A stretch of 64,000 nt of DNA from Polyangium sp. 15x6 (lineage in GTDB: Bacteria; Myxococcota_A; Polyangia; Polyangiales; Polyangiaceae): NCBI RefSeq assembly GCF_029960785.1, contig NZ_JASBQE010000005.1, positions 1 through 64,000 of the forward strand, given 5' to 3'. Position 1 is the first letter of the stretch. Every line of letters begins with the position of its first letter. The notes beneath the pieces were generated by a model. The model had not been told where the DNA came from. It worked only from the letters and a program-made list of their open reading frames with translations, and ran no database searches. Below are positions 1 to 7,480 of this stretch, piece by piece. Position numbers and translations under genes: made by a program.

Positions 1-234
1 GGGGCCGGCGGCGCGGGCGGAAACGGCGGGGCCGGCGGCGCGGGCGGAAACGGCGGGGCCGGCGGCGCGGGCGGAAGTGGCGGAAGTGGCGGAAGTGGCG
101 GGGCCGGCGGCGCGGGCGGCGCGGGCGGAAGTGGCGGAAGTGGCGGAAGTGGCGGAAGTGGCGGAAGTGGCGGAAGTGGCGGAAGTGGCGGAAGTGGCGG
201 AAGTGGCGGAAGTGGCGGAAGTGGCGGAAGCGGC
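1..234 (+). repeat. GC-rich tandem repeat: 27-bp units followed by about twelve 9-bp units
   Basis: Positions 1-81 hold three copies of a 27-bp unit starting GGGGCCGGCGGCGCGGGCGG. After a short transition, 127-234 is a run of twelve 9-bp units (GGAAGTGGC; the last copy has GGAAGC). All periods are multiples of three, so copy-number changes would keep the reading frame. The array is likely to expand and contract by slippage and is a plausible site of strain variation or assembly error. Confidence 0.85.
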
Positions 235-297
235 GGGGCCGGCGGCGCGCAGCAAAACAGCGGGGCCGGCGGCGCGGGCGGAAGGGGCGCGCCATGA
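1..297 (+). CDS. 3' end of a Gly/Ala/Ser-rich tandem-repeat protein (truncated by window edge)
   Basis: The reading frame that begins at base 1 is open from the left edge to a TGA at 295-297. It encodes almost only Gly, Ala, Ser and Asn: three copies of a GAGGAGGNG-like nonapeptide, then a long GGS run, and a tail ending GGAGGRGAP. Nothing upstream is visible, so the globular part and the function are unknown. Similar Gly-rich tracts occur in myxobacterial surface proteins and lipoproteins and in mycobacterial PE_PGRS proteins, but here only composition is shared. The DNA repeat stays open in other frames too, so the choice of frame rests on the biased composition and the clean stop just after the repeat. 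Confidence is moderate. Confidence 0.5.
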   Translation, partial: GAGGAGGNGGAGGAGGNGGAGGAGGSGGSGGSGGAGGAGGAGGSGGSGGSGGSGGSGGSGGSGGSGGSGGSGGSGGSGGAGGAQQNSGAGGAGGRGAP

Positions 298-480
298 AAG
301 CCGCACATCACGCGCGCCGAGCGACGCTCGGAGGATGCGGACCATCTACCCAGAGAACGGCGTTGACGACCTCCCGCGCATGAGCCGCGGGCCACCTGCT
401 TCCACTGCGCATCGGTCAGGTCGTGTCACGCGTCGGCGTCCGTGTTCACGATCTGGAGGGCGCTCGCGGCGTTTCTCAGC

Positions 481-1134
481 CTAGCGACGCTTGTTTCCGC
501 GCTCCCGCACCCAGTCCATGATCCGGATCAGAAAGAGCCCCGCGAGCACGGCCCCATAGATGGCCGGCTCGGTGACGTCCTTCTTCACCCGCATGACGAA
601 ATGGATGACGCCGAGGATCGCGACCACGTACGCGAGCCGATGCAATCGTTTCCACCGGGCGAAGCCCATCCGCTTGAGGGCCTTGGCCGTCGACGTCGCG
701 GCCAGCGGGATGAGCAGGACGAACCCGGCGAACCCGACGAGGATGAACGGGCGCTTCGTGATGTCCTCGGCGATCGCGCGCAGGGCAAGCGATTGGTCCA
801 CGAGCGCGTACACCAGGAAATGCGCGCAGACGTAAAAGAAGCCGAGCAGGCCGAGCGATTTGCGGATGCGAATCGGCCATTTCCAGCCCGTGACGAGCTG
901 GAGCGGCGTCGCGGCGAGCGAGAGGAGCAGGAGGACGAGCGCGAGCAGCCCGAGCTGGTTCATCGCCTCGGCGATCGGGTTCGCCCCGAGGTCGCCTTTC
1001 GCCGCGCGTGCAGCGAGCACGACGGCCGGAACGAGGCCTCCCGTGACGATCGCGGGGACGAGCCAGCCGAGCTTGCGCGCGCCCGCGCGCGGCGCTGCGG
1101 GTTTGTCCGGGGTGGTGATTGCGCTCGTCGCCAT
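481..1134 (-). CDS. msrQ: MsrQ, heme-binding membrane subunit of the MsrPQ sulfoxide reductase
   Basis: The 217-residue integral membrane protein has about six hydrophobic segments and the ferric-reductase-like fold of YedZ/MsrQ; E. coli MsrQ is 211 residues. The family passes electrons from the quinone pool or flavin reductases through b heme to MsrP, which repairs oxidised methionines in envelope proteins. The start codon overlaps the msrP stop (CATCA on the plus strand at 1132-1136, i.e. ATGA), so the two are translationally coupled. A short cytoplasmic, Pro/Lys-rich N-terminus precedes the first helix near residue 25. The partner, the order and the length all agree, so the call is secure. 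Confidence 0.93.
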   Translation of the reverse strand: MATSAITTPDKPAAPRAGARKLGWLVPAIVTGGLVPAVVLAARAAKGDLGANPIAEAMNQLGLLALVLLLLSLAATPLQLVTGWKWPIRIRKSLGLLGFFYVCAHFLVYALVDQSLALRAIAEDITKRPFILVGFAGFVLLIPLAATSTAKALKRMGFARWKRLHRLAYVVAILGVIHFVMRVKKDVTEPAIYGAVLAGLFLIRIMDWVRERGNKRR

Positions 1135-2147
1135 CAGTAATACATCCGGAGGTCCATGCCCGTGTAGAGGTGCGCGACCTCCTCGGCGTAGCCGTTGAAC
1201 GGGAGTGTCGGGCGTTTTTCGACGTCGCCGATGCGCCGCTCCATCGCCTGGCTCCAGCGCGGGTGCGCGACGTCCGGGTTCACGTTCGCGTAAAACCCGT
1301 ATTCACGCGAGGCGGCCATGTTCCACGACGTTTGCGGTTCCTTCTCGACGAGCGCGATCCGCACGATCGACTTGATCCCTTTGAACCCATACTTCCACGG
1401 CACGACGAGGCGCAGCGGGGCGCCGTTTTGCCCGGGGAGCGATTTTCCGTAGAGCCCGGCCGCGAGGATCGTGAGCGGGTGCATGGCCTCGTCGAGGCGC
1501 AGCCCCTCGCGGTAGGGCCATTCGAGCACGTCCGTGAGCTGGAACGGGAGCTGCTCCGGATCCATCAGCGTCGTGAAGGCCACGTACTTCGCCCGCGACG
1601 TCGGTTCGAGCCGTTCGAGGAGTTTTCCCAGGGGAAAGCCGAGCCACGGGATCACCATCGACCACGTCTCCACGCACCGCATGCGGTAGACGCGCTCCTC
1701 CAGGGGGAACCATTTCAAGAGCGTATCGACGTCGACACGCTGGGGCTTTTTGATCTCGCCCTCGAAGACGACGGTCCAGGGCCGCGGCTTCAGGGTTTTC
1801 GCGTTGCGCGCCGGATCTTCCTTGTCGAGGCCGAGCTCGTAATAATTGTTGTACGTCGTCACGTCCTCGTAAGGCGTGCGAGGCTCGTCCGTCGTGAAAG
1901 GATTCCGCGCGGCAGCCGAACCGGCGGGCGCGGCGGATGCGGGCGGCGGCACGACGAGGTCCGCGGGCAGCGGCTCGGCCGTGATGGTGGCGCGGCGGCC
2001 GCGGCCCGTGAGTGCGACGAGGCCCGTGCCCATCGCAGCGGCCGTCCCCACGAACAGGCCCGCGCTCTTCAGGATCTCGCGGCGGCGCAGGTACCGCGCT
2101 TCGGGCGTGATCTCGGAGCTCGGGGGCGGCGGAGGCAGCCTGCGCAT
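1134..2147 (-). CDS. msrP: MsrP, molybdopterin catalytic subunit of methionine-sulfoxide reductase
   Basis: The protein is 337 residues from the chosen ATG (E. coli MsrP 334). It has a twin-arginine signal (RRREILK at about 21-27, followed by a hydrophobic stretch) for folded export with its molybdenum cofactor. The sulfite-oxidase-fold core contains the Mo-ligand cysteine C158 in [10 protein letters not shown] and ends with the typical GMDLRMYY. A frame 51 codons longer exists, but it has no export logic and would cross the promoter: a TACAAT hexamer lies at 2154-2159, six bases before the ATG at 2147. There is no Shine-Dalgarno, so a leaderless start is likely. It forms an operon with msrQ and is divergent from an SDR gene. 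Confidence 0.93.
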   Translation of the reverse strand: MRRLPPPPPSSEITPEARYLRRREILKSAGLFVGTAAAMGTGLVALTGRGRRATITAEPLPADLVVPPPASAAPAGSAAARNPFTTDEPRTPYEDVTTYNNYYELGLDKEDPARNAKTLKPRPWTVVFEGEIKKPQRVDVDTLLKWFPLEERVYRMRCVETWSMVIPWLGFPLGKLLERLEPTSRAKYVAFTTLMDPEQLPFQLTDVLEWPYREGLRLDEAMHPLTILAAGLYGKSLPGQNGAPLRLVVPWKYGFKGIKSIVRIALVEKEPQTSWNMAASREYGFYANVNPDVAHPRWSQAMERRIGDVEKRPTLPFNGYAEEVAHLYTGMDLRMYY

Positions 2148-2153
2148 GCGGCG

Positions 2154-2196
2154 ATTGTAGGCGATCCGCGTTGCGACGTCGCGCGTGACGTACGAT
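2154..2196. promoter_or_regulatory. Divergent promoter pair for msrP (minus) and the SDR gene (plus)
   Basis: On the minus strand TACAAT (2154-2159) sits 6 nt before the msrP ATG. On the plus strand TACGAT (2191-2196) sits 10 nt before the ATG at 2207. Neither start has a Shine-Dalgarno. No strong -35 is visible on either strand. The call rests on match to TATAAT and position. Confidence 0.5.
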
Positions 2197-2206
2197 GATC
2201 GCCCGC

Positions 2207-2830
2207 ATGAAGGTCTTGGTCTTCGGGGCTTCGGGGCCCACCGGGCGGGAGGTCGTCGCGCAGGCGCTCGACGCGGGGTACGAGGTGCGGGCGTTCGCAC
2301 GCAGGCCCGCGGCCGTCGGCGCCTGGTCGCCGCGCCTCGAGCTCGTGCAAGGAGACGTGCTCGAGTGGGGCCAGGTCGGGCCCGCGATGCGCGGCGTGGA
2401 CGCGGTGATCTCGGCGCTCGGGACAGGAAAGGACTTCGGCGAGACGAATCTGTATTCGGACGGGTTCGCGGCCATCCTGTGGGCGATGGCCGAGGCCCGC
2501 GTGCGCAGGTTCGTGTGCGTGACGTCCGCCGGGACGATCGAGGACCCGAACGAGCCGCTCTGGTACCGGACCGTGGGCCGATGGATGGCGCGTCACGTGT
2601 ATGCCGATCAACGAAGGGCGGAGGAGCGGCTGCACGCGAGCGACTCGGACTGGACCATCGTGCGCCCGCCGCGCCTCCTCGACGGACCGAAGAGGGGTGA
2701 TTACAAGATCGTGAAGGACGGGCCCGCCGGCAAGTCGTACGAGGTGAGCCGCGCGGACCTCGCCGAGTTCATGGTGGCAGAGATGATGGCGATGAAGTAC
2801 GTCCAGGCCGCCGTGGGAATCGGATATTAA
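2207..2830 (+). CDS. Atypical short-chain dehydrogenase (NAD(P)-binding, BVR-B/NmrA-like)
   Basis: The 207-residue single-domain Rossmann protein opens directly with [16 protein letters not shown], whose GxxGxxG loop binds the NAD(P) phosphate. The family includes flavin/biliverdin reductase B-like enzymes and NmrA-like redox sensors; the substrate here cannot be read from sequence. A segment [17 protein letters not shown] follows strand 5, and the usual YxxxK catalytic pair is not evident, which points to the 'atypical SDR' group. An ATG four codons upstream (2195) overlaps the TACGAT -10 candidate, so 2207 is preferred. The gene is divergent from msrPQ and one base before the pirin gene, so a redox-related operon is likely. 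Confidence 0.8.
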   Translation: MKVLVFGASGPTGREVVAQALDAGYEVRAFARRPAAVGAWSPRLELVQGDVLEWGQVGPAMRGVDAVISALGTGKDFGETNLYSDGFAAILWAMAEARVRRFVCVTSAGTIEDPNEPLWYRTVGRWMARHVYADQRRAEERLHASDSDWTIVRPPRLLDGPKRGDYKIVKDGPAGKSYEVSRADLAEFMVAEMMAMKYVQAAVGIGY

Positions 2831-2831
2831 G

Positions 2832-3860
2832 ATGAGCTCCAGAAGCGATATCGTGCTCGAAACGCGGCCCCTTGGTTTCCCCTGGGAGACGGCCGATCCG
2901 TTCCTGTTCTGCGTGCACCACGACGACGCATACCCCGCGGGCAACGAGCGCATGGGGCCGGCGGCTTCGCTCGCGGGGCGCAACATCGGCCAGGACTTCG
3001 CGGGCAAGGACGGCTGGCGCATGTACCACGGCGAGGTCGTGCCCGGTTTTCCGCAGCATCCGCACCGCGGCTTCGAGACGGTGACGATCGTGCGTCGCGG
3101 GCTCATCGATCACGCGGATTCGCTCGGCGCCGCGGCGCGCTTCGGCGCGGGCGACGTGCAATGGCTGACGGCGGGCGAGGGGATCAGCCATTCCGAGATG
3201 TTCCCGTTGCTCGATCGGGCGAACCCGAACCCGGTGGAGCTGTTTCAGATCTGGCTGAACCTGCCGGCCGAGGACAAGCTCGTGCCGCCGCATTTCGCGA
3301 TGTTGTGGAGTAGCACGATCCCGCGGTGCACGTTCCTCGACGAGGGAGGGCGCTCGACGGAGGTGACGGTCATTGCGGGTTCGCTCGACGGGAAACGCGC
3401 GCCGTCGCCGCCGCCGCGCTCGTGGGCGTCGCGGCCGGACACGGACGTGGCGATCTGGAGCATTCGAATGGCCCCGGGCGCCACGTGGACGCTGCCGAAG
3501 GCGGCGCACCCGCAATCGGTGCGGACGTTGTACTACTTCAAAGGCGCGTCGTTGCGCATCGGGGAGCATGCGCTTTCGGGGCACGTGGCAGCGCGGGTCC
3601 GGAGCGACGTGGACGTGCGGCTCGAAGCCGGCGACGCGGAGACGGAGATCCTGCTCTTGCAGGGGCGTCCGATCGGGCAGCCGGTGGTGCAGTACGGTCC
3701 GTTCGTGATGAACAGCCGCGAGCAGATCCAGCGCGCGATGATGGATTACCAGCGGACGCGGTTCGGCGGGTGGCCGTGGACGAGCGATGACCCGGTGCAC
3801 GGGCACGAGGGGCGGTTCGCGCGGCATGCGGATGGACGGGTGGAGCGGGCCGGGACCTGA
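2832..3860 (+). CDS. Pirin-family bicupin protein
   Basis: The 342-residue protein has the Pirin N-terminal cupin signature: FPQHPHRGFETVTIV supplies the metal-binding histidines, followed by GDVQWLTAGEGISHSEMF with a further His and Glu. A second cupin (Pirin_C) follows at about residues 190-300. Pirins bind Fe(II); some have quercetinase activity and others act as redox-sensitive partners of regulators or metabolic enzymes. The ATG lies one base after the upstream stop, so it is cotranscribed with the SDR. It is longer than the usual 230-300 residues because of a linker of about 40 residues rich in Pro and Arg between the cupins. The biological role is not determined. Confidence 0.88.
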   Translation: MSSRSDIVLETRPLGFPWETADPFLFCVHHDDAYPAGNERMGPAASLAGRNIGQDFAGKDGWRMYHGEVVPGFPQHPHRGFETVTIVRRGLIDHADSLGAAARFGAGDVQWLTAGEGISHSEMFPLLDRANPNPVELFQIWLNLPAEDKLVPPHFAMLWSSTIPRCTFLDEGGRSTEVTVIAGSLDGKRAPSPPPRSWASRPDTDVAIWSIRMAPGATWTLPKAAHPQSVRTLYYFKGASLRIGEHALSGHVAARVRSDVDVRLEAGDAETEILLLQGRPIGQPVVQYGPFVMNSREQIQRAMMDYQRTRFGGWPWTSDDPVHGHEGRFARHADGRVERAGT

Positions 3861-3913
3861 CCCGGTCGCTCCTCCACGTTCCGCCGATCTTCCAGGCGTG
3901 ATCTCACGCGCTC

Positions 3914-3960
3914 TTGACGTGGTGTCGGTTCGACACTAAGGTTCGTGTACATCCTACACG
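3914..3960 (+). promoter_or_regulatory. Promoter with two perfect inverted repeats in front of the NrtR-like operon
   Basis: TTGACG (3914-3919) and TAAGGT (3937-3942) are separated by 17 bp and form a sigma-70-like promoter. Palindrome 1, GTGTCG-N3-CGACAC (3922-3936), fills the spacer. Palindrome 2, CGTGTA-N5-TACACG (3944-3960), lies across the expected start of transcription. Their centres are 23 bp apart, about two helical turns, and GGTTCG is directly repeated at 3927 and 3940. The layout fits a repressor, most simply the Nudix/winged-helix protein encoded at 3970, blocking RNA polymerase. The regulator assignment is inference. Confidence 0.7.
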
Positions 3961-3969
3961 GACCCGATC

Positions 3970-4659
3970 ATGAGCGTGACCTACAAGCACCCGCGCCCGG
4001 CGCTCGCCGTGGATTGCGTCGTTTTTGGCCTCGACGAGGAGGATCTCAAGGTCCTGCTCATCCGGCGCGGCGTCGAGCCATTCGCCGGGCGCTGGGCTTT
4101 GCCCGGCGGGTTCGTGCACGAAGACGAGACGCTCGACGAGGCCGCGCGGCGCGAGCTCCGCGAGGAGGCCGGCATCGAAAAGGTGTACCTCGAACAGCTT
4201 TATACGTTCGGGGCCGTCGACCGGGATCCACGCGAGCGCGTCGTCTCCGTGACCTATTACGCGCTCGTGAAGCTCTCCGAGCACGCGGTCCGCGCAGCCA
4301 CGGATGCGCGCGAGGCTGCGTGGTTCGCCATCGACGACCTGCCGCGGCTCGCGTTCGATCACGAGGAAATCGTGGACAAGGCGATCGCGCGGCTACGCGG
4401 CAAGGTGCGGTACGCGCCGATCGGATTCGAGCTTTTGCCGAAGAAGTTCACGCTGACCCAGCTCCAGCGCGTGTACGAAAAGGTCCTCGGGCAGGAGCTC
4501 GACAAGCGGAATTTCCGCAAGAAGGTGGCCGCGACGGGGCTCTTGATCGAGCTCGACGAGGTGGAGCAAGACGTCGCGCATCGGGCGGCGCGGCTCTACA
4601 CGTTCGACGAGAAGACGTATCGCAAGCTCGAAAAAGAGGGCTTTTTGTTCGAGATTTGA
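3970..4659 (+). CDS. Nudix hydrolase / NrtR-type transcriptional regulator
   Basis: The 229-residue protein has a Nudix domain at about 8-140 and a winged-helix DNA-binding domain at about 155-229, the NrtR architecture. NrtR regulators repress NAD metabolism genes and respond to ADP-ribose. The Nudix box is intact (G47-x5-E53-x7-R61-E-L-R-E-E-A-G-I69), so ADP-ribose pyrophosphatase activity may be retained, whereas several NrtR proteins have lost it. The gene is first of five same-strand genes with 12-25 nt gaps, and the operon includes a nicotinamidase-like enzyme, which supports an NAD link. Twin palindromes at 3922-3960 suggest autoregulation. A non-regulatory Nudix enzyme is possible but less likely given the C-terminal domain. 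Confidence 0.85.
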   Translation: MSVTYKHPRPALAVDCVVFGLDEEDLKVLLIRRGVEPFAGRWALPGGFVHEDETLDEAARRELREEAGIEKVYLEQLYTFGAVDRDPRERVVSVTYYALVKLSEHAVRAATDAREAAWFAIDDLPRLAFDHEEIVDKAIARLRGKVRYAPIGFELLPKKFTLTQLQRVYEKVLGQELDKRNFRKKVAATGLLIELDEVEQDVAHRAARLYTFDEKTYRKLEKEGFLFEI

Positions 4660-4674
4660 GGCGAGGAGGGTGTC

Positions 4675-5499
4675 ATGCGCGAGGACGGGCGATTCGAGGT
4701 GGCCGCCGGCAGCGTGACGGGGCGATCGCACGTCCTCGCCGGGAAGCCGAATCAGGATGCATTCGCGTTCCGGTCGGGCGAATGCGGGATCGTCGGCGTG
4801 GTTTGTGACGGGTGCGGGAGCGGCGCGCACAGCGAGATCGGCGCGGCGATGGGAGCGCGGGTCGTCGCTTCGCAGGTGCTCCGCGAGATGGAGGCGGGCG
4901 CGTCGATCGGCGAGGAGGCGACGTTCGCGCGTGTGCGGGAGAGGCTGCTCCTTTCGCTCGCGTCGGTCGCAGAGGACATGGGCGTCGGGCATGCGCGGGG
5001 CGTGGCCGAGTTTTTCCTGTTCACCGTGCTCGGCGTGGCGATCTCGGCCGAGCGGGCCGTCGTGTTCGGCGTCGGGGACGGGATGTTCGTCGTGGGGGAC
5101 GAGGTCGTGCGGCTCGGGCCGTTTCCCGGCAATGCGCCGCCGTACCTCGGGTACGGGCTCTCGGGGGCGGGGCCGCAGTTCTCGATCCACCGCGTATTGC
5201 CCGCGTCGGCGATCAGCTCGGTGCTCGTCGGCACGGACGGCGTCGCCGATTACGATGCGCTTGCAGGGGCCGTGATCGCCGGGGCGCGCGGGGAGCGCGT
5301 GCCGCCGCTGCGGGCGTTCTGGTCGGAGGATCGGTATTTTCGGAACGCAGATGCGGTGCGGCGATCGCTTTCGCTCGTCAATCGTGAGGTGACGCGGCCG
5401 ATCTGGGACGAGCGGCGGATCCACAAGGAGCCAGGGCTGCTCGAAGACGATACGACGCTGCTCGTCGTGCGTCGCAAGAAGATCAGCGCCGCCGCGTAG
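4675..5499 (+). CDS. PP2C-family Ser/Thr phosphatase (YegK / TerY-P type)
   Basis: The 274-residue protein has the PP2C_2 fold. Metal-binding motifs are visible as NQDAF (26-30), VCDGCGSG (43-50), a TDGVADYD segment near residue 190 and EDDTTLLVV at the C-terminus. The N-terminus (AAGSVTGRSHVLAGKPNQDA) is typical of the phosphatases that accompany YegI-type kinases and TerY-type vWA proteins. It probably removes phosphates placed by the kinase encoded next. A strong SD (GAGGAGG, ending at 4669) precedes the ATG. The gene is second in the operon, 15 nt after the regulator and 12 nt before the kinase. The substrate is unknown. Confidence 0.87.
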   Translation: MREDGRFEVAAGSVTGRSHVLAGKPNQDAFAFRSGECGIVGVVCDGCGSGAHSEIGAAMGARVVASQVLREMEAGASIGEEATFARVRERLLLSLASVAEDMGVGHARGVAEFFLFTVLGVAISAERAVVFGVGDGMFVVGDEVVRLGPFPGNAPPYLGYGLSGAGPQFSIHRVLPASAISSVLVGTDGVADYDALAGAVIAGARGERVPPLRAFWSEDRYFRNADAVRRSLSLVNREVTRPIWDERRIHKEPGLLEDDTTLLVVRRKKISAAA

Positions 5500-5511
5500 G
5501 AGAGGTTTTCG

Positions 5512-7455
5512 ATGAAGTGGCCGTTCGGGCTCGCCGCGAGGCGAGGACGGGAGACGTGTGCCATGGATGTGTACATTGACGACAAACGCATTCGCGTGAG
5601 CCCGCAGGCCTCGATTGGCAAGGGCGGCGAGGCGGACGTCTTCGACCTCGGCGGCGGCCTCGCGCTGAAGCTGTGGAAGGGGCCCGAGCATCCGGACGTG
5701 GCCGGCATTTCGGTCGAGACGCGCGCGGCGGCGGACAGGCTCGCGCTCGTGCAGGAGAAGATGCCGCATTTCCCGGCGGGATTGCCGGAGCGGGTCGCCT
5801 CGCCGATCGCGCTCGCGAAGGATCGAAAGGGGCGCACGATCCTCGGGTACACGATGCGCTTGATTGCGGGCGCCGAGCCGCTCATGGGCCTCGGCGAGCC
5901 GGCGCGGCGGAGGGCCCTCGGGGGGGATGCGGCGGCGCGGGTCCTTTTGGATCTCCGCGCGACCGTGGCGGCCGTTCATCACGCGGGCGCGGTGATCGGT
6001 GATTTCAACGATCTGAACGTGCTCGTGCGGGAGGGCGAGGCGCACCTCGTGGACGCGGACAGCTTTCAGTTCGGCCGGTTTCCGTGCCCCGTGTACACCG
6101 AGCGGTTCGTCGATCCGCTGCTCTGCGACGCGAGCGAGCCACGTCCGCGGCCCGTGCGGCCGTTCTCCGCGGAATCGGACTGGTATGCGTTCGCCGTGAT
6201 GGTGATGGGCACGCTGCTCTGCGTGGGGCCCTATGGTGGCGTGTATCGGCCGCGGGAGCCGGCGAGGCGTGTCCCCGAGGCGGCGAGGCCGTTGCGACGG
6301 ATCACGATCTTCGATCCCGAGGTGCGATATCCCAAGCCGGCGATTCCGTACCGGGTTTTACCGGACGACCTCTTGCACCTGTTCTCGTCGATCTTCGAGC
6401 GTGACGCGCGGGCGCCGTTTCCGCTCGCGCTGCTCGAGAATCTACGTTTCACGGCGTGCGTATCGTGCGGGGCCGAGCACGCGCGGGTGCGTTGTCCGGT
6501 CTGTGATCACGGCGCTGCGCGCGAGGTGGTGGTCGTGCGGGGGCACGTGAAGGCGTCTCGCAGATTCGCCACGTCCGGCACGATCGTCGCGGCGTCGCTC
6601 GTGGGCGACGCGCCAGCGTACGTGGTGCACGAGGACGGGGTTTACAAGCGGGAGGACGGTGCGGTGCTGGCGCGGGGGCCGCTCGAGGGGGCGCTACGGT
6701 TCTGGATCCAGGGGAAAACCACGTTCATCGGGCGGCGCGGGCGCGTCGTGGCATTCGAGGCCGGGCAGGCGGAGCAGGCGATTGCGGTGGACGTCCTCGG
6801 GCAGGAGCCTGCCTTCGTGGTGAATGATCGATATCGATGGTTCGTCCATGGAGGGCGCCTGTTCCGGCGCGCCGCGCGGCCTTCCGGTTCGCCCCTCGCG
6901 GGGCTCGCGGATGGCGCGGCGGAGCCCTGGGGCGAGGTGCTCGCCGGGCAGACGCGGATCTGGGTCGGCGAGCGGCTCGGCTTCGGGTTTTACCGGGCGG
7001 GCGCGGTCTCGGTCGCGTTCACGTGGGATACCGAGCGGCGCGGGATTCGCGATACGGTGAAGCTGCCCTGGCCGAGCGGGCAGATCGTGGCCGCGCACGC
7101 CGCAATCGACAACGACAGGGTTTGGTTTTTCGTGACGTACGTGCGTGCCGGTCGAACGATGAACCGGTGCGTCGTGGTGGCCGAGGGCGGCGCGCTGCTC
7201 GGCGCGGCCGAGGCCGAGGCGGGCGACGGGTCGTGGCTCGGGTCGATCGCGGGGAAAAAGGCGATCGGGGGCGCGCTGCTCGCGGCCACGGACGGTGGTC
7301 TCGTGCGGGTCGAGCTCGGCCCGGGCGGGCCCGCGGAGGCGCGGCGGTTCTTGGATACCGAGCCGTTCGTGCAGGAAGGCGCGCGGATTCTCGCGGGAGC
7401 CGCAGGGCTCTGGGTCGTGGGGGCGCGTGAGATCGCCGCGCTCGCAATGGGTTGA
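5512..7455 (+). CDS. YegI/TerY-P-type protein kinase with zinc ribbon and C-terminal beta-rich region
   Basis: The 647-residue protein has an atypical kinase domain at about 30-310: glycine loop IGKGGEADVF, lysine in LALKLW, catalytic loop VIGDFNDLNVLV in place of HRDxKxxN (D164, N169), and DADSFQF in place of DFG (D181/D183). This is the COG4248/YegI kinase of TerY-P triads. A four-cysteine zinc ribbon follows (C316-x2-C319, C328-x2-C331). Residues about 340-647 are beta-rich with repeated short strand-turn units, possibly a beta-propeller sensor; that is inference from composition. The SD TAGGAGAGG overlaps the previous stop. A shorter start at M18 is possible. It lies between its presumed phosphatase and a nicotinamidase-like gene. 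Confidence 0.82.
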   Translation: MKWPFGLAARRGRETCAMDVYIDDKRIRVSPQASIGKGGEADVFDLGGGLALKLWKGPEHPDVAGISVETRAAADRLALVQEKMPHFPAGLPERVASPIALAKDRKGRTILGYTMRLIAGAEPLMGLGEPARRRALGGDAAARVLLDLRATVAAVHHAGAVIGDFNDLNVLVREGEAHLVDADSFQFGRFPCPVYTERFVDPLLCDASEPRPRPVRPFSAESDWYAFAVMVMGTLLCVGPYGGVYRPREPARRVPEAARPLRRITIFDPEVRYPKPAIPYRVLPDDLLHLFSSIFERDARAPFPLALLENLRFTACVSCGAEHARVRCPVCDHGAAREVVVVRGHVKASRRFATSGTIVAASLVGDAPAYVVHEDGVYKREDGAVLARGPLEGALRFWIQGKTTFIGRRGRVVAFEAGQAEQAIAVDVLGQEPAFVVNDRYRWFVHGGRLFRRAARPSGSPLAGLADGAAEPWGEVLAGQTRIWVGERLGFGFYRAGAVSVAFTWDTERRGIRDTVKLPWPSGQIVAAHAAIDNDRVWFFVTYVRAGRTMNRCVVVAEGGALLGAAEAEAGDGSWLGSIAGKKAIGGALLAATDGGLVRVELGPGGPAEARRFLDTEPFVQEGARILAGAAGLWVVGAREIAALAMG

Positions 7456-7480
7456 TTCGTCGAAAAGAAGAGAGGACATC

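Noticed and set aside
77-484. A 135-codon frame starting in the Gly-rich repeat (AEVAEV... translation)
   Set aside because: It is the same 9-bp repeat read in another frame and has no start signal or homology-like features.
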